This document shows, piece by piece, positions 26,918 to 35,603 of a stretch of 64,000 nt of DNA. The DNA is taken from assembly GCA_002495625.1 (NCBI GenBank), contig DAGC01000002.1, positions 407,649 to 471,648 of the forward strand. The letters run 5' to 3'. Under the pieces are notes generated by a model. The model ran no database searches, was not told the origin of the DNA, and saw nothing but the letters and a program-made list of their open reading frames with translations. Source of the stretch: Methanobacterium sp. UBA375. Lineage in GTDB: Archaea > Methanobacteriota > Methanobacteria > Methanobacteriales > Methanobacteriaceae. The translations under genes and the position numbers were made by a program. Numbering within the stretch: the stretch's first letter is position 1; every line of letters begins with the position of its first letter.

Positions 26918-27727
26918 CTACTTCAGGAGATCTGCAAGCTTGTCCAGGGACTCGTTCCAGCCAGCTTGGGCCATGCTCGCATTTTCGTTGTCAGGAAAGC
27001 CACTATGCTGTATGGTTAGCCTGGTCTTACCATCCTCTTCCTGGAAGTTTACCATAAGCTTTAACTCCAAAGGCCAGTCCCCACTCATTCCATAGTCTGA
27101 AGCCGGGACAACGTTACCTTCTGCATCAGCAAAGCTATCTGTGGATACAATCCGCTCCATGGGAACTATCTCCTTATAAACCCAGATACCCCAGGTGTCC
27201 TCACCATCAGGGGATCGCATAGAGAAAAAGGTAGAGCCCCCTACCCTGAAGTCGATCTTGGCCACAGGCGTTGTGAAATCCTTCGGACCAAACCACTGTT
27301 TAAAAATCTCAGGGTCGGTCCATGCCTTCCATACCTCCTCCCGGGGTGCATCGAAGATACGAGTGATATATGTCATGGTAGTTTCTATTATGGCCAGGAC
27401 GTTTCCCTCGGTGTCCTGGAAGGATCCTGTGTAGCCCATATCGGGAATGGCCATCTTGTCGGTCAACATTTTCCCGCCTTCTGCTTGGATCTTCCCAGCG
27501 AATTCATCGTAGGAATCAACGTTGATAACATCGCTTATAGAGGAACCAAAATCTTTCGGCTTTATAGCGCCGTTGATGCCAGGTTCATCTTCTCCCCCGG
27601 CTTCAACCAGCCAGTAGTCAAATTCACCCTCCCATTTCATAATTTTCCATCCAAACACTTTCTCGTAGAATTCAATTGCTCTTTCCGGGTTGTCTGCAGG
27701 TATTTCAAAATGTATGATTTTAGGCAT
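26918..27727 (-). CDS. Fusion of VOC (glyoxalase-fold) and SRPBCC/AHSA1 domains
   Basis: 269 residues, ATG behind GAGGAGGG. Residues 1-115 form a VOC domain (IIHFEIPADNPERAIEFYEK, YTGSFQDTEGNVLAIIET). With no linker, residues 118-269 form an AHSA1 domain (ITRIFDAPREEVWKAWTDPE, QWFGPKDFTTPVAKIDFRV, AQAGWNESLDKLADLLK). The join is seamless: the last VOC strand (IIETTMTYITRIF) becomes the first SRPBCC strand. This suggests a deletion fusion of two adjacent genes of the kind that populate this island. The first gene of the island in transcription order. Confidence 0.88.
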   Translation of the reverse strand: MPKIIHFEIPADNPERAIEFYEKVFGWKIMKWEGEFDYWLVEAGGEDEPGINGAIKPKDFGSSISDVINVDSYDEFAGKIQAEGGKMLTDKMAIPDMGYTGSFQDTEGNVLAIIETTMTYITRIFDAPREEVWKAWTDPEIFKQWFGPKDFTTPVAKIDFRVGGSTFFSMRSPDGEDTWGIWVYKEIVPMERIVSTDSFADAEGNVVPASDYGMSGDWPLELKLMVNFQEEDGKTRLTIQHSGFPDNENASMAQAGWNESLDKLADLLK

Positions 27728-28001
27728 ATTTTTTAACCCTCCTCACATTTTTATTGGTAGAATGATACTGGATCATCCTAATTCGAGAATCTACACTTTA
27801 ATACACTATGTTAGTTGAAGATTAAGAAGATTTCTATACCACCATAAACTAGATAAAAAGGTAAGTGAATTAAATTTATAATAAGAATAAACCCAAGGCA
27901 AATATGGATTTAAACAAACGGGATAGATTTCAACCAGCTAAACGATTATATGTGGTAAATTAACCAGCTAATGGTTACACAAATAAAATTATTAAAAGGT
28001 A

Positions 28002-28574
28002 ATGGATATGACGGATTTAAATTTAGAAACACTCACCAAGAAACTGGAAAGTAGAGATAAAGAGGAAAGATTGGAAGCAGCAACGACATTGGGCACGGTA
28101 AAGGATGATGCCTCGGTGGATGCCCTGATAAAAACCTTCAACGACGACGACCCGGAAGTCCGGTTGCAGGCTGCTAAAAGCCTGGCAGAGATTGGTGAAC
28201 TTTCAGTCAAACCCCTGATAGAGCAATTGAAGGTGGAAGAAGGTAACGCACGCAAATACGCAACTTACGCCCTTAAGGATATAGGGGATGAAAGCGCAGT
28301 CCGCAACCTAATCGAAGCACTGAAGGATGATGACTGGAGTGTCCGTAAGTTTGCAGCCCTGGCCCTTGGGGAGATAGGAAACGAGGAAGCAGTGGAACCA
28401 GTGATCGAGCTACTCCAGGATGAAGATTGGGGGGTGAAGGTAGCAGCCACCCGTGCCCTGGGAGACCTGGGGGATGAAAGGGCAGTCGACCCGATAAAAA
28501 AAGCAAGAAGGAAAGCCACTGGGGATAAAGACTATAAGAAAGTGGCAAACCGTGTTTTGAAGAAGTTTAAATAA
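28002..28574 (+). CDS. HEAT-repeat (PBS-lyase type) protein
   Basis: 190 residues made of five to six HEAT units of about 31 residues (e.g. ASVDALIKTFNDDDPEVRLQ, AVRNLIEALKDDDWSVRKFA, AVEPVIELLQDEDWGVKVAA). It forms an all-helical solenoid for protein-protein contacts. Related short HEAT proteins in archaea have no assigned role. ATG at 28008 may be the true start, because AGGT is better spaced from it than from 28002. The 270 bases upstream hold no gene. Confidence 0.85.
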   Translation: MDMTDLNLETLTKKLESRDKEERLEAATTLGTVKDDASVDALIKTFNDDDPEVRLQAAKSLAEIGELSVKPLIEQLKVEEGNARKYATYALKDIGDESAVRNLIEALKDDDWSVRKFAALALGEIGNEEAVEPVIELLQDEDWGVKVAATRALGDLGDERAVDPIKKARRKATGDKDYKKVANRVLKKFK

Positions 28575-28606
28575 TTTCTTCTAAAAAAAAGTTATATAAT
28601 TACTTT

Positions 28607-28840
28607 TTACTTACTTTTTACCAGGAATATCAGCACAATCAGGGGCAGTATGGCTGCTATAATGTTTAACAAGGTGCTGGTTATATCTCCAATTGAATAA
28701 TTACCCACCACAAGGAACAATACACCTATAGTGTAGAGTATAAGCATGTATGGGCTGATATTTCTATCCTGCTTCAAGACTTTAAATAGTTGAATTATCC
28801 ATCCCACGATGATGAACAACAGTCCAACGGTGAAATACAT
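28607..28840 (-). CDS. Small two- to three-helix membrane protein
   Basis: 77 residues with a strong TTGGAGG Shine-Dalgarno site eight bases before ATG. It contains three hydrophobic segments (VGLLFIIVGWIIQLF, LILYTIGVLFLVVG, LLNIIAAILPLIVLIFLV). No family was recognised. It is convergent with the HEAT-repeat gene and divergent from the TIR-like gene. Confidence 0.6.
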   Translation of the reverse strand: MYFTVGLLFIIVGWIIQLFKVLKQDRNISPYMLILYTIGVLFLVVGNYSIGDITSTLLNIIAAILPLIVLIFLVKSK

Positions 28841-28934
28841 GTTTTAAACCTCCAAGTTCCTACGTGTCAATGGTAAATCTATTATTATTAATTTAAACAA
28901 TTATATAATATAAAAATTCCCTGGGGAAAATGAT

Positions 28935-29333
28935 ATGTACGAGGAAGAATTAAAGGTTTACAAACTATTCATCAGCCACCTCAACCAGGACGATGAGGAA
29001 TACGACTTATTTTTATCTAAATTAGAAGCGGCATACGACTTCAAATGGGAAGACACGGCAGTTAAGGGAAGCACAACACATGATGATCTAATAAAGCAGG
29101 TAGAACCGGCAGATGTGGTGATCATACTCTCTGGGCTCATATCCAAGGATAAAAAACTCTTAACAATGATGATAGACGCTGCCTCTAAACTGGAAAAACC
29201 CATAGTGGTGGTAAGGCCCTATGGAATGGAAACCGTTCCTTTAAACTTAGAGGAAATGGCAACTGACGTGGTCGGCTGGAACACTCCCTGTATCGTGGAT
29301 GCTATAATGGAATCCTATGGTGGAGGAGAGTAA
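28935..29333 (+). CDS. TIR-like (MTH538/ThsB type) domain protein
   Basis: 132 residues covering a single TIR-like flavodoxin fold: KVYKLFISHLNQDDEEYDLF (first strand and BB-loop region), EPADVVIILSGLISKDKKL and EKPIVVVRPYGMETVPLNLE. The type is Pfam 'MTH538 TIR-like' (DUF1863), the same family as the Thoeris sensor ThsB, which makes cyclic ADP-ribose signals after phage infection. No ThsA-like effector (SIR2/SLOG) is nearby, so this could be a solitary TIR with another role. A start ATG follows GGGGAAAA. Confidence 0.8.
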   Translation: MYEEELKVYKLFISHLNQDDEEYDLFLSKLEAAYDFKWEDTAVKGSTTHDDLIKQVEPADVVIILSGLISKDKKLLTMMIDAASKLEKPIVVVRPYGMETVPLNLEEMATDVVGWNTPCIVDAIMESYGGGE

Positions 29334-29400
29334 AAAAAAGAAATAAATTTTTTTATTCCTATTAAATTCTTTCTATCCAGTTAAATCTGCTCATATCCAG

Positions 29401-31158
29401 TTAAATCCTATCCAAATACTCCAGTTTCTTGAAGACGATATGGTAAGTGGTTCCCTGTTCCCGGTTTACTTCCATAGTTCCCTCTAACTGGCCCACCAGA
29501 CTGTTAACCAGGAGAAGACCCAGTGTGGAACTTTCATCGACATCCAGGTCTGAAGGGAGACCTACACCATTATCGGATATTTTTAAGTGATATTCGTCCT
29601 GGTTCTGTACCATCTCGATGGTTATCTCCCCGGAGGTTCCCTGGGGGAAGGCGTGTTTGATGGAATTGGTTACCAGTTCGTTGATCATGAGCCCGCAGGG
29701 TATGGCCGTGTCGATGTTCAAAAATACATCCGGAGCTATGATGTTGAACTTGATCTTCTCCATGCTCACGTTGTAGGTGTGGAACAGGTTCCTTATGAGG
29801 TGGTTGATGTAGTTTTCAAAATTAATACCGGTCAGATTGTCAGATCGGTACAGGTTCTCGTGTATCATGGCCATGGAAACGATACGGGCCTGGGATTCTT
29901 TTAATGCATCCACAGCTTCTTTGTCCTTTAAATACCCTGCTTGCAGGTTGAGTAAACTGGATATGATCTGCATGTTGTTCTTCACCCGGTGGTGGATTTC
30001 CTTCAAAAGTAATTCCTTCTCATTGAGGGATTTTTTAAGCTGTTCTTCATGGATTTTAGCCGCTTTCTGGGCCACGTTCTTCTCCCGGATCTCGTGTAGC
30101 AACTTTTTGGTCTGCCTCAGGTCTTGCGCCACCATGAGCACCCCTATGGGTCCAAAGTTATCATTAACACCAGACAGGAAGGAATTAACAGGTATGTAAT
30201 TTCCTTTTTTCGTGTTTAATTTAATTTCCATATTTTTATAGCTGTCATCATCCTCGATTAACTCACTGCTTATGTATTTACCAATCCGTTCCCTGTCCTG
30301 GGCATCCTTAATTAAGAACTCCCAGTCCTGACCTTCCAGCTCTGACTTGGAGTATCCCAGGAGTCTCCGGGCCCGGGAGTTGGTGCTGATAATTTTACCA
30401 TAGTTATCGATTAAAAATACCAGATCAGTGATCTTACTGATGATCTGATTGGCCGCTGTTGTGGCGGTCAGCTTCAACAGTTTATATTTTACGATGGCGT
30501 AGGTGATCCCGGTGAAGAATATTACACCGATGATCTGGGCCATCGAAGGTAAAATATGGAGATTGAAGAATTGGAAGACGGTGTTGGTAAGTATTCCCAG
30601 TACGATGGCGGTTAATCCAGTGCTAATCACTATCATAGCCTGTTTCTTTTCTCTTAAGACAGTAGACTTATATCCCCACCAGCCGACGGCAAGGAAGGTT
30701 ACCGAGAGGAAACTTAGGTAATATATAGTATACGCGTACCACCAGATGTTATCGGTGATCAGGGTTTCGTACCACTGCCCGTTAATGAATACCAGGTCTT
30801 GGGTTATGAATGGACCAGTTAATGTGGCGATAAGGAAGATAACAGGGATGATATAGAATATGATGGAGTTGGTCCATCTTTTACTGAATCTGTTCCTGGT
30901 AAAGATCAAGGCCAGATCTAAAAGCACCACTGGATAGAAGTATCTTCCAATGGCAGATAGATCATACCAGAACCCGGCGGTTGCCTTATCGGGGGCGGAG
31001 TAGAAGAAAGCAAAGGTAAAGGCCCAGATAGAAAAACAAAAGGCTAAGAAAATGAATAGGCGGTTTAACCGGGATTTAGGGTCCAGCCTATATACGTACC
31101 ATCCCATGAATATGTAAAATGGGAATATAATCAAGGATAATGCGGAAAAGATGTTCAT
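29401..31158 (-). CDS. Membrane sensor histidine kinase (7TM-PAS-HisKA_2)
   Basis: 585 residues. Seven to eight N-terminal helices (1-230, histidine-kinase 7TM region) are followed by a PAS domain (about 240-355; TDLVFLIDNYGKIISTNSRA). A HisKA_2 dimerisation helix has phospho-acceptor His in EIHHRVKNNMQIISSLLNLQ (near 393), and a HATPase carries LVTNSIKHAFP, DNGVGLP and LGLLLVNSLVGQL. This kinase type is abundant in methanogens and usually works with unlinked response regulators. Signal and partner are unknown. A response regulator in the same window lies at 61.5 kb. Confidence 0.9.
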   Translation of the reverse strand: MNIFSALSLIIFPFYIFMGWYVYRLDPKSRLNRLFIFLAFCFSIWAFTFAFFYSAPDKATAGFWYDLSAIGRYFYPVVLLDLALIFTRNRFSKRWTNSIIFYIIPVIFLIATLTGPFITQDLVFINGQWYETLITDNIWWYAYTIYYLSFLSVTFLAVGWWGYKSTVLREKKQAMIVISTGLTAIVLGILTNTVFQFFNLHILPSMAQIIGVIFFTGITYAIVKYKLLKLTATTAANQIISKITDLVFLIDNYGKIISTNSRARRLLGYSKSELEGQDWEFLIKDAQDRERIGKYISSELIEDDDSYKNMEIKLNTKKGNYIPVNSFLSGVNDNFGPIGVLMVAQDLRQTKKLLHEIREKNVAQKAAKIHEEQLKKSLNEKELLLKEIHHRVKNNMQIISSLLNLQAGYLKDKEAVDALKESQARIVSMAMIHENLYRSDNLTGINFENYINHLIRNLFHTYNVSMEKIKFNIIAPDVFLNIDTAIPCGLMINELVTNSIKHAFPQGTSGEITIEMVQNQDEYHLKISDNGVGLPSDLDVDESSTLGLLLVNSLVGQLEGTMEVNREQGTTYHIVFKKLEYLDRI

Positions 31159-31305
31159 TTCAAAGACCCTTAACCTTTTATTTAGAACATTGGTTTAAAC
31201 AATTGATAATAACAAACTACGTTATCAATAATATTTATATCTTTACTTAAAATCTTAAAGCCCGTAATAGGATTACGATGAAGTACAGCTAATGGAACTT
31301 GGATA

Positions 31306-31383
31306 TTACCCTTTAATATTCCCAAAAATATGATGTTACCCTTTAATATTCCCTAGAACTGGTATTACCCTTTCAATATTCCC
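31306..31383 (-). repeat. Three near-tandem copies of a gene 3' end (29-30 bp period)
   Basis: The 18-bp string ttaccctttaatattccc occurs at 31306 and 31336 and, with one change, at 31365. The last copy is the final codons (GILKG plus stop) of the zinc-ribbon gene. The other two lie downstream of its stop and would encode the same ending. It looks like small slippage duplications of the gene terminus. Confidence 0.6.
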
Positions 31384-31937
31384 AGTTTATCCAGGAAACC
31401 TAGGTACATGTTTTTATCACTGTTTAAGAACGCTTCACCCTCACTGGTAAGTTTCAGTATACTCACGTAGTTCATACCCTCATCCCTCAGGTTCGAGACA
31501 GGCTTGTCACTGTAACGGGATTGGTGCTCCAGTTTTAAGAAGTTATAGGTAATCAGAATATCTAAAATGGTTAATAATTGCTTCTGCGTGAAATTGGAGA
31601 GCATGGAATAGGTTTCCAGTTCGTTTAACTGGTACTTGGTGATGAATGGTGTGAGGTTTCCCTGTAAGATTAACATGGTGATCTTGGTGCTCACTGGGAA
31701 ATATACTTCATCGACACAGTTGAGTATGATCCGGGATATAGCAGATTCATATCCCTTAATTATCTTATGCATGAAGGGGCTTATCTCTTTATAATAGTAA
31801 CCCTCCTCTTCTTCAGAGTTTTGTGGCAATTTATCATGCCAAATCAGTTGCCCCCCGCATTTACATTTCTTATTTATCTTATGTCGACTCGTAGTCGGTA
31901 TATGGAGCTTACATTTTTCACAGATCCAGTAGGCCAT
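31365..31937 (-). CDS. Zinc-ribbon protein with winged-helix-like C-terminus, unknown
   Basis: 190 residues. The N-terminal zinc ribbon has CEKC and CKCGG pairs (WICEKCKLHI...KCKCGGQLIW). The C-terminal part (about 90-190) is helical with a winged-helix look (LETYSMLSNFTQKQLLTILD, VSILKLTSEGEAFL), a pattern of archaeal transcription regulators. No exact family was recognised. The gene ends within the repeat at 31306-31383. Confidence 0.7.
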   Translation of the reverse strand: MAYWICEKCKLHIPTTSRHKINKKCKCGGQLIWHDKLPQNSEEEEGYYYKEISPFMHKIIKGYESAISRIILNCVDEVYFPVSTKITMLILQGNLTPFITKYQLNELETYSMLSNFTQKQLLTILDILITYNFLKLEHQSRYSDKPVSNLRDEGMNYVSILKLTSEGEAFLNSDKNMYLGFLDKLGILKG

Positions 31938-32070
31938 TGGGTTCCCTCAAATAATTTTTTATATTGACAAGTAACCAACAAATCAGGTTATTTTCCTTAA
32001 ATCTGTCTAACCATCGTTGGTTGTTTTACCTATAAAAAAATTTCCTTAATGCATAGAAACGTTCATACCA

Positions 32071-32823
32071 TCAAAAGAAATAATCCAGAGTAGTACTGCT
32101 TTTAACCTTTAATTCCTTAGGAGGGGATAAGGATATATGTTCCATCTGGTATTCATTTAAAATTTCTTTGGCCTCTTCAGTTACCGATGGAGAAACTAGG
32201 ATACCTCTCACAAATTCTTTATTATCAGAGAAACAGTCCACATACCTCAGCAGCTGTTTAACTGCGTTAACACCTGCTTTACGGCTTTTAAGTTCCAGGA
32301 CCACCAACTTACCAGCATCATCCTTTCCCAGGATATCGATGAATCCCTGGGGTGTCTGGTATTCCTTGGATGTGGGCCGGAAGCCCTTCTCAATTAGCTC
32401 GGGGTTGTCCATGATCATCTGGCGCATGTCTTCCTCGTAGCCGGCCAGTTCAATATCCTTGGTATCAGATCCTAAATGATAAGAGATCAGGTGGACATTG
32501 CGGATTACCAGTTCCAACTGTTCCTTGGGTTTTCGTCTCTTACCCATGATCTTAATTACATCATCCTCCAGCTTCACCCCTATTTTGGTGCGAGGTGGCT
32601 GCCAGTTAATTGGTTCCAGGTTGCGATCCTGGTGAATTATGAAGGATCCGTCCCCTTTAATCAACACTGTTCTTTCCCCGAAGCCTAGTTTACTGGTTGC
32701 CCTACCCTCATAGTTAACTTTACAGCAGACAACCAGTATCATGAAGGCTCTTTTGGAGATTGCTTCGTTTATTAGCTCGGTGGCTTCTAAATTTGTGGGG
32801 TTATGTTCAATTTTCAGTAACAT
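32071..32823 (-). CDS. nucS: Endonuclease NucS (EndoMS)
   Basis: About 250 residues. The N-terminal half is a dimerisation/DNA-binding beta domain (GFGERTVLIKGDGSFIIHQD). The C-terminal RecB-like nuclease domain (about 130-240) carries GFIDILGKD and VLELKSRKAG catalytic motifs. The last residues (TTLDYFF) resemble a PCNA-interacting motif, as in other NucS proteins. NucS cuts mismatched or branched DNA and acts in non-MutS mismatch repair. ATG at 32823 is preferred over an upstream TTG (32835) because it matches the family N-terminus (MLLKIEHNP). Confidence 0.93.
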   Translation of the reverse strand: MLLKIEHNPTNLEATELINEAISKRAFMILVVCCKVNYEGRATSKLGFGERTVLIKGDGSFIIHQDRNLEPINWQPPRTKIGVKLEDDVIKIMGKRRKPKEQLELVIRNVHLISYHLGSDTKDIELAGYEEDMRQMIMDNPELIEKGFRPTSKEYQTPQGFIDILGKDDAGKLVVLELKSRKAGVNAVKQLLRYVDCFSDNKEFVRGILVSPSVTEEAKEILNEYQMEHISLSPPKELKVKSSTTLDYFF

Positions 32824-33098
32824 AATTTTAACCAAAGTTCAATTTTACAAAAAGCATCTAATTAGAGTTTCAAATACGATTCTGTGACAGAGACGTAAAT
32901 ATTTACCCATTATAATACTTAACAGCGGATTAATCATAATATGAGTCGGATTAGGGTGTGGAGAATTAATTCCTATGGAGAATTAAAAATTGGCGTGGGA
33001 ATAAATAGAACCATTTTTTTAAACGCAGGGACATATTATAAACTACTTAAAAAAATTGACTAATAAACCACTTGAAAAATCTGACCATGGGAGAAGAA

Positions 33099-34511
33099 AT
33101 GCCAGAACAGAGGATATTCACCGTAGATGTGGAGATAGCCCCAGCCCACATGAGGGAAGTACTGGAATTTATCAATGAAAATTACCTGGTGACCAAGAAG
33201 GACACCTTCACCCATGTTGACCTGCAAGGTGATCGGCTATTATTCACGGCCCATGAACCAGAAAAACAGGGAACCATACAGGTGGAAGTCCTATCCACCA
33301 ATCCCTTACAGTTAATATTAACACCACATGATACCTCACCAGAATTCTTGGATGTAATAAAGGAAGACTTACTCTTCCTGGTACAGTTCTTCGAGGATAA
33401 CCTCCGCCACTCCACACTCTACTTCGCCTGGATAGAGGGGAAGGATGTGATACCGGAAGAACCCCCATCCACCCGTAAAAGGATGTCTGACCGGCTCTTC
33501 AGCAGCAACATGATCCTCATTTACATCCTATTCTTCATGGTAAACATCGCCCTATTTTTAACATTAGGCCTGGTATATGCTGTTGCTGCAATTATAATAT
33601 TCCAGCTAGCCATCGTACTCCTATCCGACCGTTTATTCCTCCTCCGGAACAAGTGGAGGATCACACCGGAAAACCCCCAGGTGCACATCATAGAATACCA
33701 GCTCCCTGTAGAGGAATATAAGGATTTCCAGGAGAAATTCGGCAAGGAAACCATCACCCGGATGAAGAAGGAGATCTACGATAGGACCTTAGCCGTGGGT
33801 AAGGAGCCCACCTGCCAGGTAGGGGAGGAAGTCATGGAGTACTACGGCTTCCTGTGCAACCCGGAAAGCAGGATAAACAAGGTAATCGATGTATACAGCC
33901 TGGTCAAAAGAGCCACAGACAAATTCGACTTACCAGTGCCTAAAATAGTGCTCTCCAATACCATGGTGCCCAATGCAGCGGCCACCGGCCCCAGCCCCCG
34001 CAGGGGACTCGTGCTGATAACCACCGGATTATTGGTGCAATTGGAGGAAGAGGAGATACTCAGTGTACTGGGCCATGAACTGGGCCATCTCCAGGGAAGG
34101 GACCCGCTGGTGCTATTCAGTATAATATCCCTGGAATTCATACTCCGGTTCACCTTGTTTCTACCCATCGTCCTTATAAACCCCATTATCTACATCATAG
34201 TGGCTTTCCTGGTGATATTCTTCATCGGTAAGTTCTTCGAGACCCGGGCCGACCTGGTCAGTGCCATGAAGATCGGACAGCCAGAAGTACTGGCCTCCGC
34301 GCTTAGAAAGATAGGATACGCCAGGTTACAGATGGAAAGATCCGCAATGACCAGGATACCCACCTGGCTATCCTTCGACACCCACCCCCCAATACACTTC
34401 CGAGTGGACCGGTTGGAAGGTATGAAAACAGCCCCCCAGGTTAAAAATCCCCTGCTACAGTCTATTAAGGATGTGTTTGGGGGTTTCCTTCGATCGTTTC
34501 GGAGGAATTGA
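33099..34511 (+). CDS. M48-family membrane metalloprotease (HtpX-like)
   Basis: About 470 residues. An N-terminal domain of about 125 residues (unknown) is followed by two membrane helices (LIYILFFMVNIALFLTLGLV and next). A peptidase M48 domain then carries zinc motif HELGH (near residues 326-330), with further helices (LRFTLFLPIVLINPIIYIIV) and Glu in FFETRADL as third ligand. HtpX-like proteases degrade misfolded membrane proteins. ATG at 33099 is preceded by GGGAGA; a TTG at 33072 would add nine residues. Confidence 0.85.
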   Translation: MPEQRIFTVDVEIAPAHMREVLEFINENYLVTKKDTFTHVDLQGDRLLFTAHEPEKQGTIQVEVLSTNPLQLILTPHDTSPEFLDVIKEDLLFLVQFFEDNLRHSTLYFAWIEGKDVIPEEPPSTRKRMSDRLFSSNMILIYILFFMVNIALFLTLGLVYAVAAIIIFQLAIVLLSDRLFLLRNKWRITPENPQVHIIEYQLPVEEYKDFQEKFGKETITRMKKEIYDRTLAVGKEPTCQVGEEVMEYYGFLCNPESRINKVIDVYSLVKRATDKFDLPVPKIVLSNTMVPNAAATGPSPRRGLVLITTGLLVQLEEEEILSVLGHELGHLQGRDPLVLFSIISLEFILRFTLFLPIVLINPIIYIIVAFLVIFFIGKFFETRADLVSAMKIGQPEVLASALRKIGYARLQMERSAMTRIPTWLSFDTHPPIHFRVDRLEGMKTAPQVKNPLLQSIKDVFGGFLRSFRRN

Positions 34512-34555
34512 ATTAAGAAATTATAAAAGAAGGCCAAATTAAATTTTTATTATCA

Positions 34556-34740
34556 GGGTAGAGCAGATTCCCATTACTATCAGTTTTTATTTTCTTGGTC
34601 CAGCCAATACTGTAAGATCTCGTCTGTGACTTTGGTAGTGACTATAGCAAAACTTCTAACACCCTCGTAACCAGCATCTCTGTAAATAAATGAAGTAGGA
34701 TTAAGAGGATCATCTCCATACTTATTGGGAATTGCCAGTG
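34556..34740 (-). pseudogene. Fragment of the polymorphic surface-protein module
   Basis: Read on the minus strand it gives PLNPTSFIYRDAGYEGVRSF, then VTTKVTDEILQYWLDQE, and after one extra A, KTDSNGNLLYP. These are the first 60 or so residues of the module in the 40.7-42.2 kb cassette and the giant protein. It stops abruptly at both ends, and no start codon is kept. It is the piece missing from the N-terminus of the 38.1-38.9 kb cassette, though that may be coincidence. Confidence 0.7.
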
Positions 34741-34744
34741 AATT

Positions 34745-35344
34745 TTAGGGTATTCGATGGATGGCTTTAAGGAGCTTTTTTGATTCTTTAGCAGGTTCGA
34801 AATCGGGTTTTAATTCTAAAGCCTTATCAAAGTGTTCAATTGCCTCTTGAACTTTTCTATTTTTTGCAAGAATTAAGCCTTTACTATACCATACATGAAC
34901 ATTTTGTGGAGCTAATTCTAAAGCTTTATCAAAGCATTTAAAAGCCTCTTGGTAATTTTTAATAGATCCAAGAGATATGCCTTTATAATTCCATGCATCA
35001 ACATAGGTCGGATCTAACTCTAAAGCTTTATCAAAGTATTTAAGAGCTTCCTGATATTTTTTACTTTTTGTAAGAAGCAAACCTTTATTGTACCATGCCT
35101 TAACATATCTTGGATCTATTTTCAAAGCTTTATCAAAACATTCATATGCTTTATTAAATTTTTTAAGCCCTTCAAGAGCTAATCCTTTATTGTTCCATAA
35201 ACGGGGATCTTTTGAATCAATTTTTAGGCCTTTATCAAAATATTTCAGTGCTTTTTCAAAATTACCTTCATTTAAACAGTTATTACCATCCACAATACTC
35301 GCTTCTTTATCCAATTTATTTTTAACATTACCAAATAATCCCAT
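34745..35344 (-). CDS. TPR-repeat protein, candidate cassette partner
   Basis: 199 residues. After a short N-terminal region there are four to five TPR units of 34 residues with the canonical W-LG-Y-A-F-A-P pattern (AWYNKGLLLTKSKKYQEALK, VHVWYSKGLILAKNRKVQEA). It is similar in sequence and style to the TPR proteins at 38958-39863 and 39879-40577. It directly follows the Gly-rich cassette tail at 35394-35600, just as the other two follow a Gly-rich cassette. A shielding or immunity role is an inference from this pairing only. Confidence 0.85.
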   Translation of the reverse strand: MGLFGNVKNKLDKEASIVDGNNCLNEGNFEKALKYFDKGLKIDSKDPRLWNNKGLALEGLKKFNKAYECFDKALKIDPRYVKAWYNKGLLLTKSKKYQEALKYFDKALELDPTYVDAWNYKGISLGSIKNYQEAFKCFDKALELAPQNVHVWYSKGLILAKNRKVQEAIEHFDKALELKPDFEPAKESKKLLKAIHRIP

Positions 35345-35393
35345 ATTTATCCTCCAATCGATATATGAAATATTACTACTTATTGAAATCCTG

Positions 35394-35600
35394 TTAAGGA
35401 ATTACGCCTCCTCCACCCCCACCTGAACTTCCAGAATCATCCTTCCAAAATTGCATGAATTTCTGATAAGGTTCTTCGATAAGATCATAAGAAAGTCCTC
35501 TGGCTAACACAGATAATATAAAAACACCAATACCTGTACCTGCAGCACCTTTAGCAATTTCTACTGCATTCCCTGTTCTTATACCGTTATAAAATATTAG
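35394..35600 (-). pseudogene. C-terminal fragment of a displaced cassette, Gly-rich tail
   Basis: The open frame reads YNGIRTGNAVEIAKGAAGTG, a hydrophobic stretch (IGVFILSVLARGL), then QKFMQFWKDD and the tail SGSSGGGGGVIP before stop TAA at 35394-35396. A stop sits immediately upstream and there is no start codon. The tail matches the end of the 40.7-42.2 kb cassette (NNSASGGGGGGVF). It is therefore the remains of another cassette of the same class. Confidence 0.6.
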
Positions 35601-35603
35601 TTA

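Noticed and set aside
28607..29333. Complete Thoeris defence system
   Set aside because: Only the TIR-like gene is present; no SIR2/SLOG ThsA-type gene lies within several kilobases.
31306..31383. CRISPR-like array
   Set aside because: Only three short repeats with 11-12 base gaps of no spacer character, one of them being coding sequence; no cas genes.
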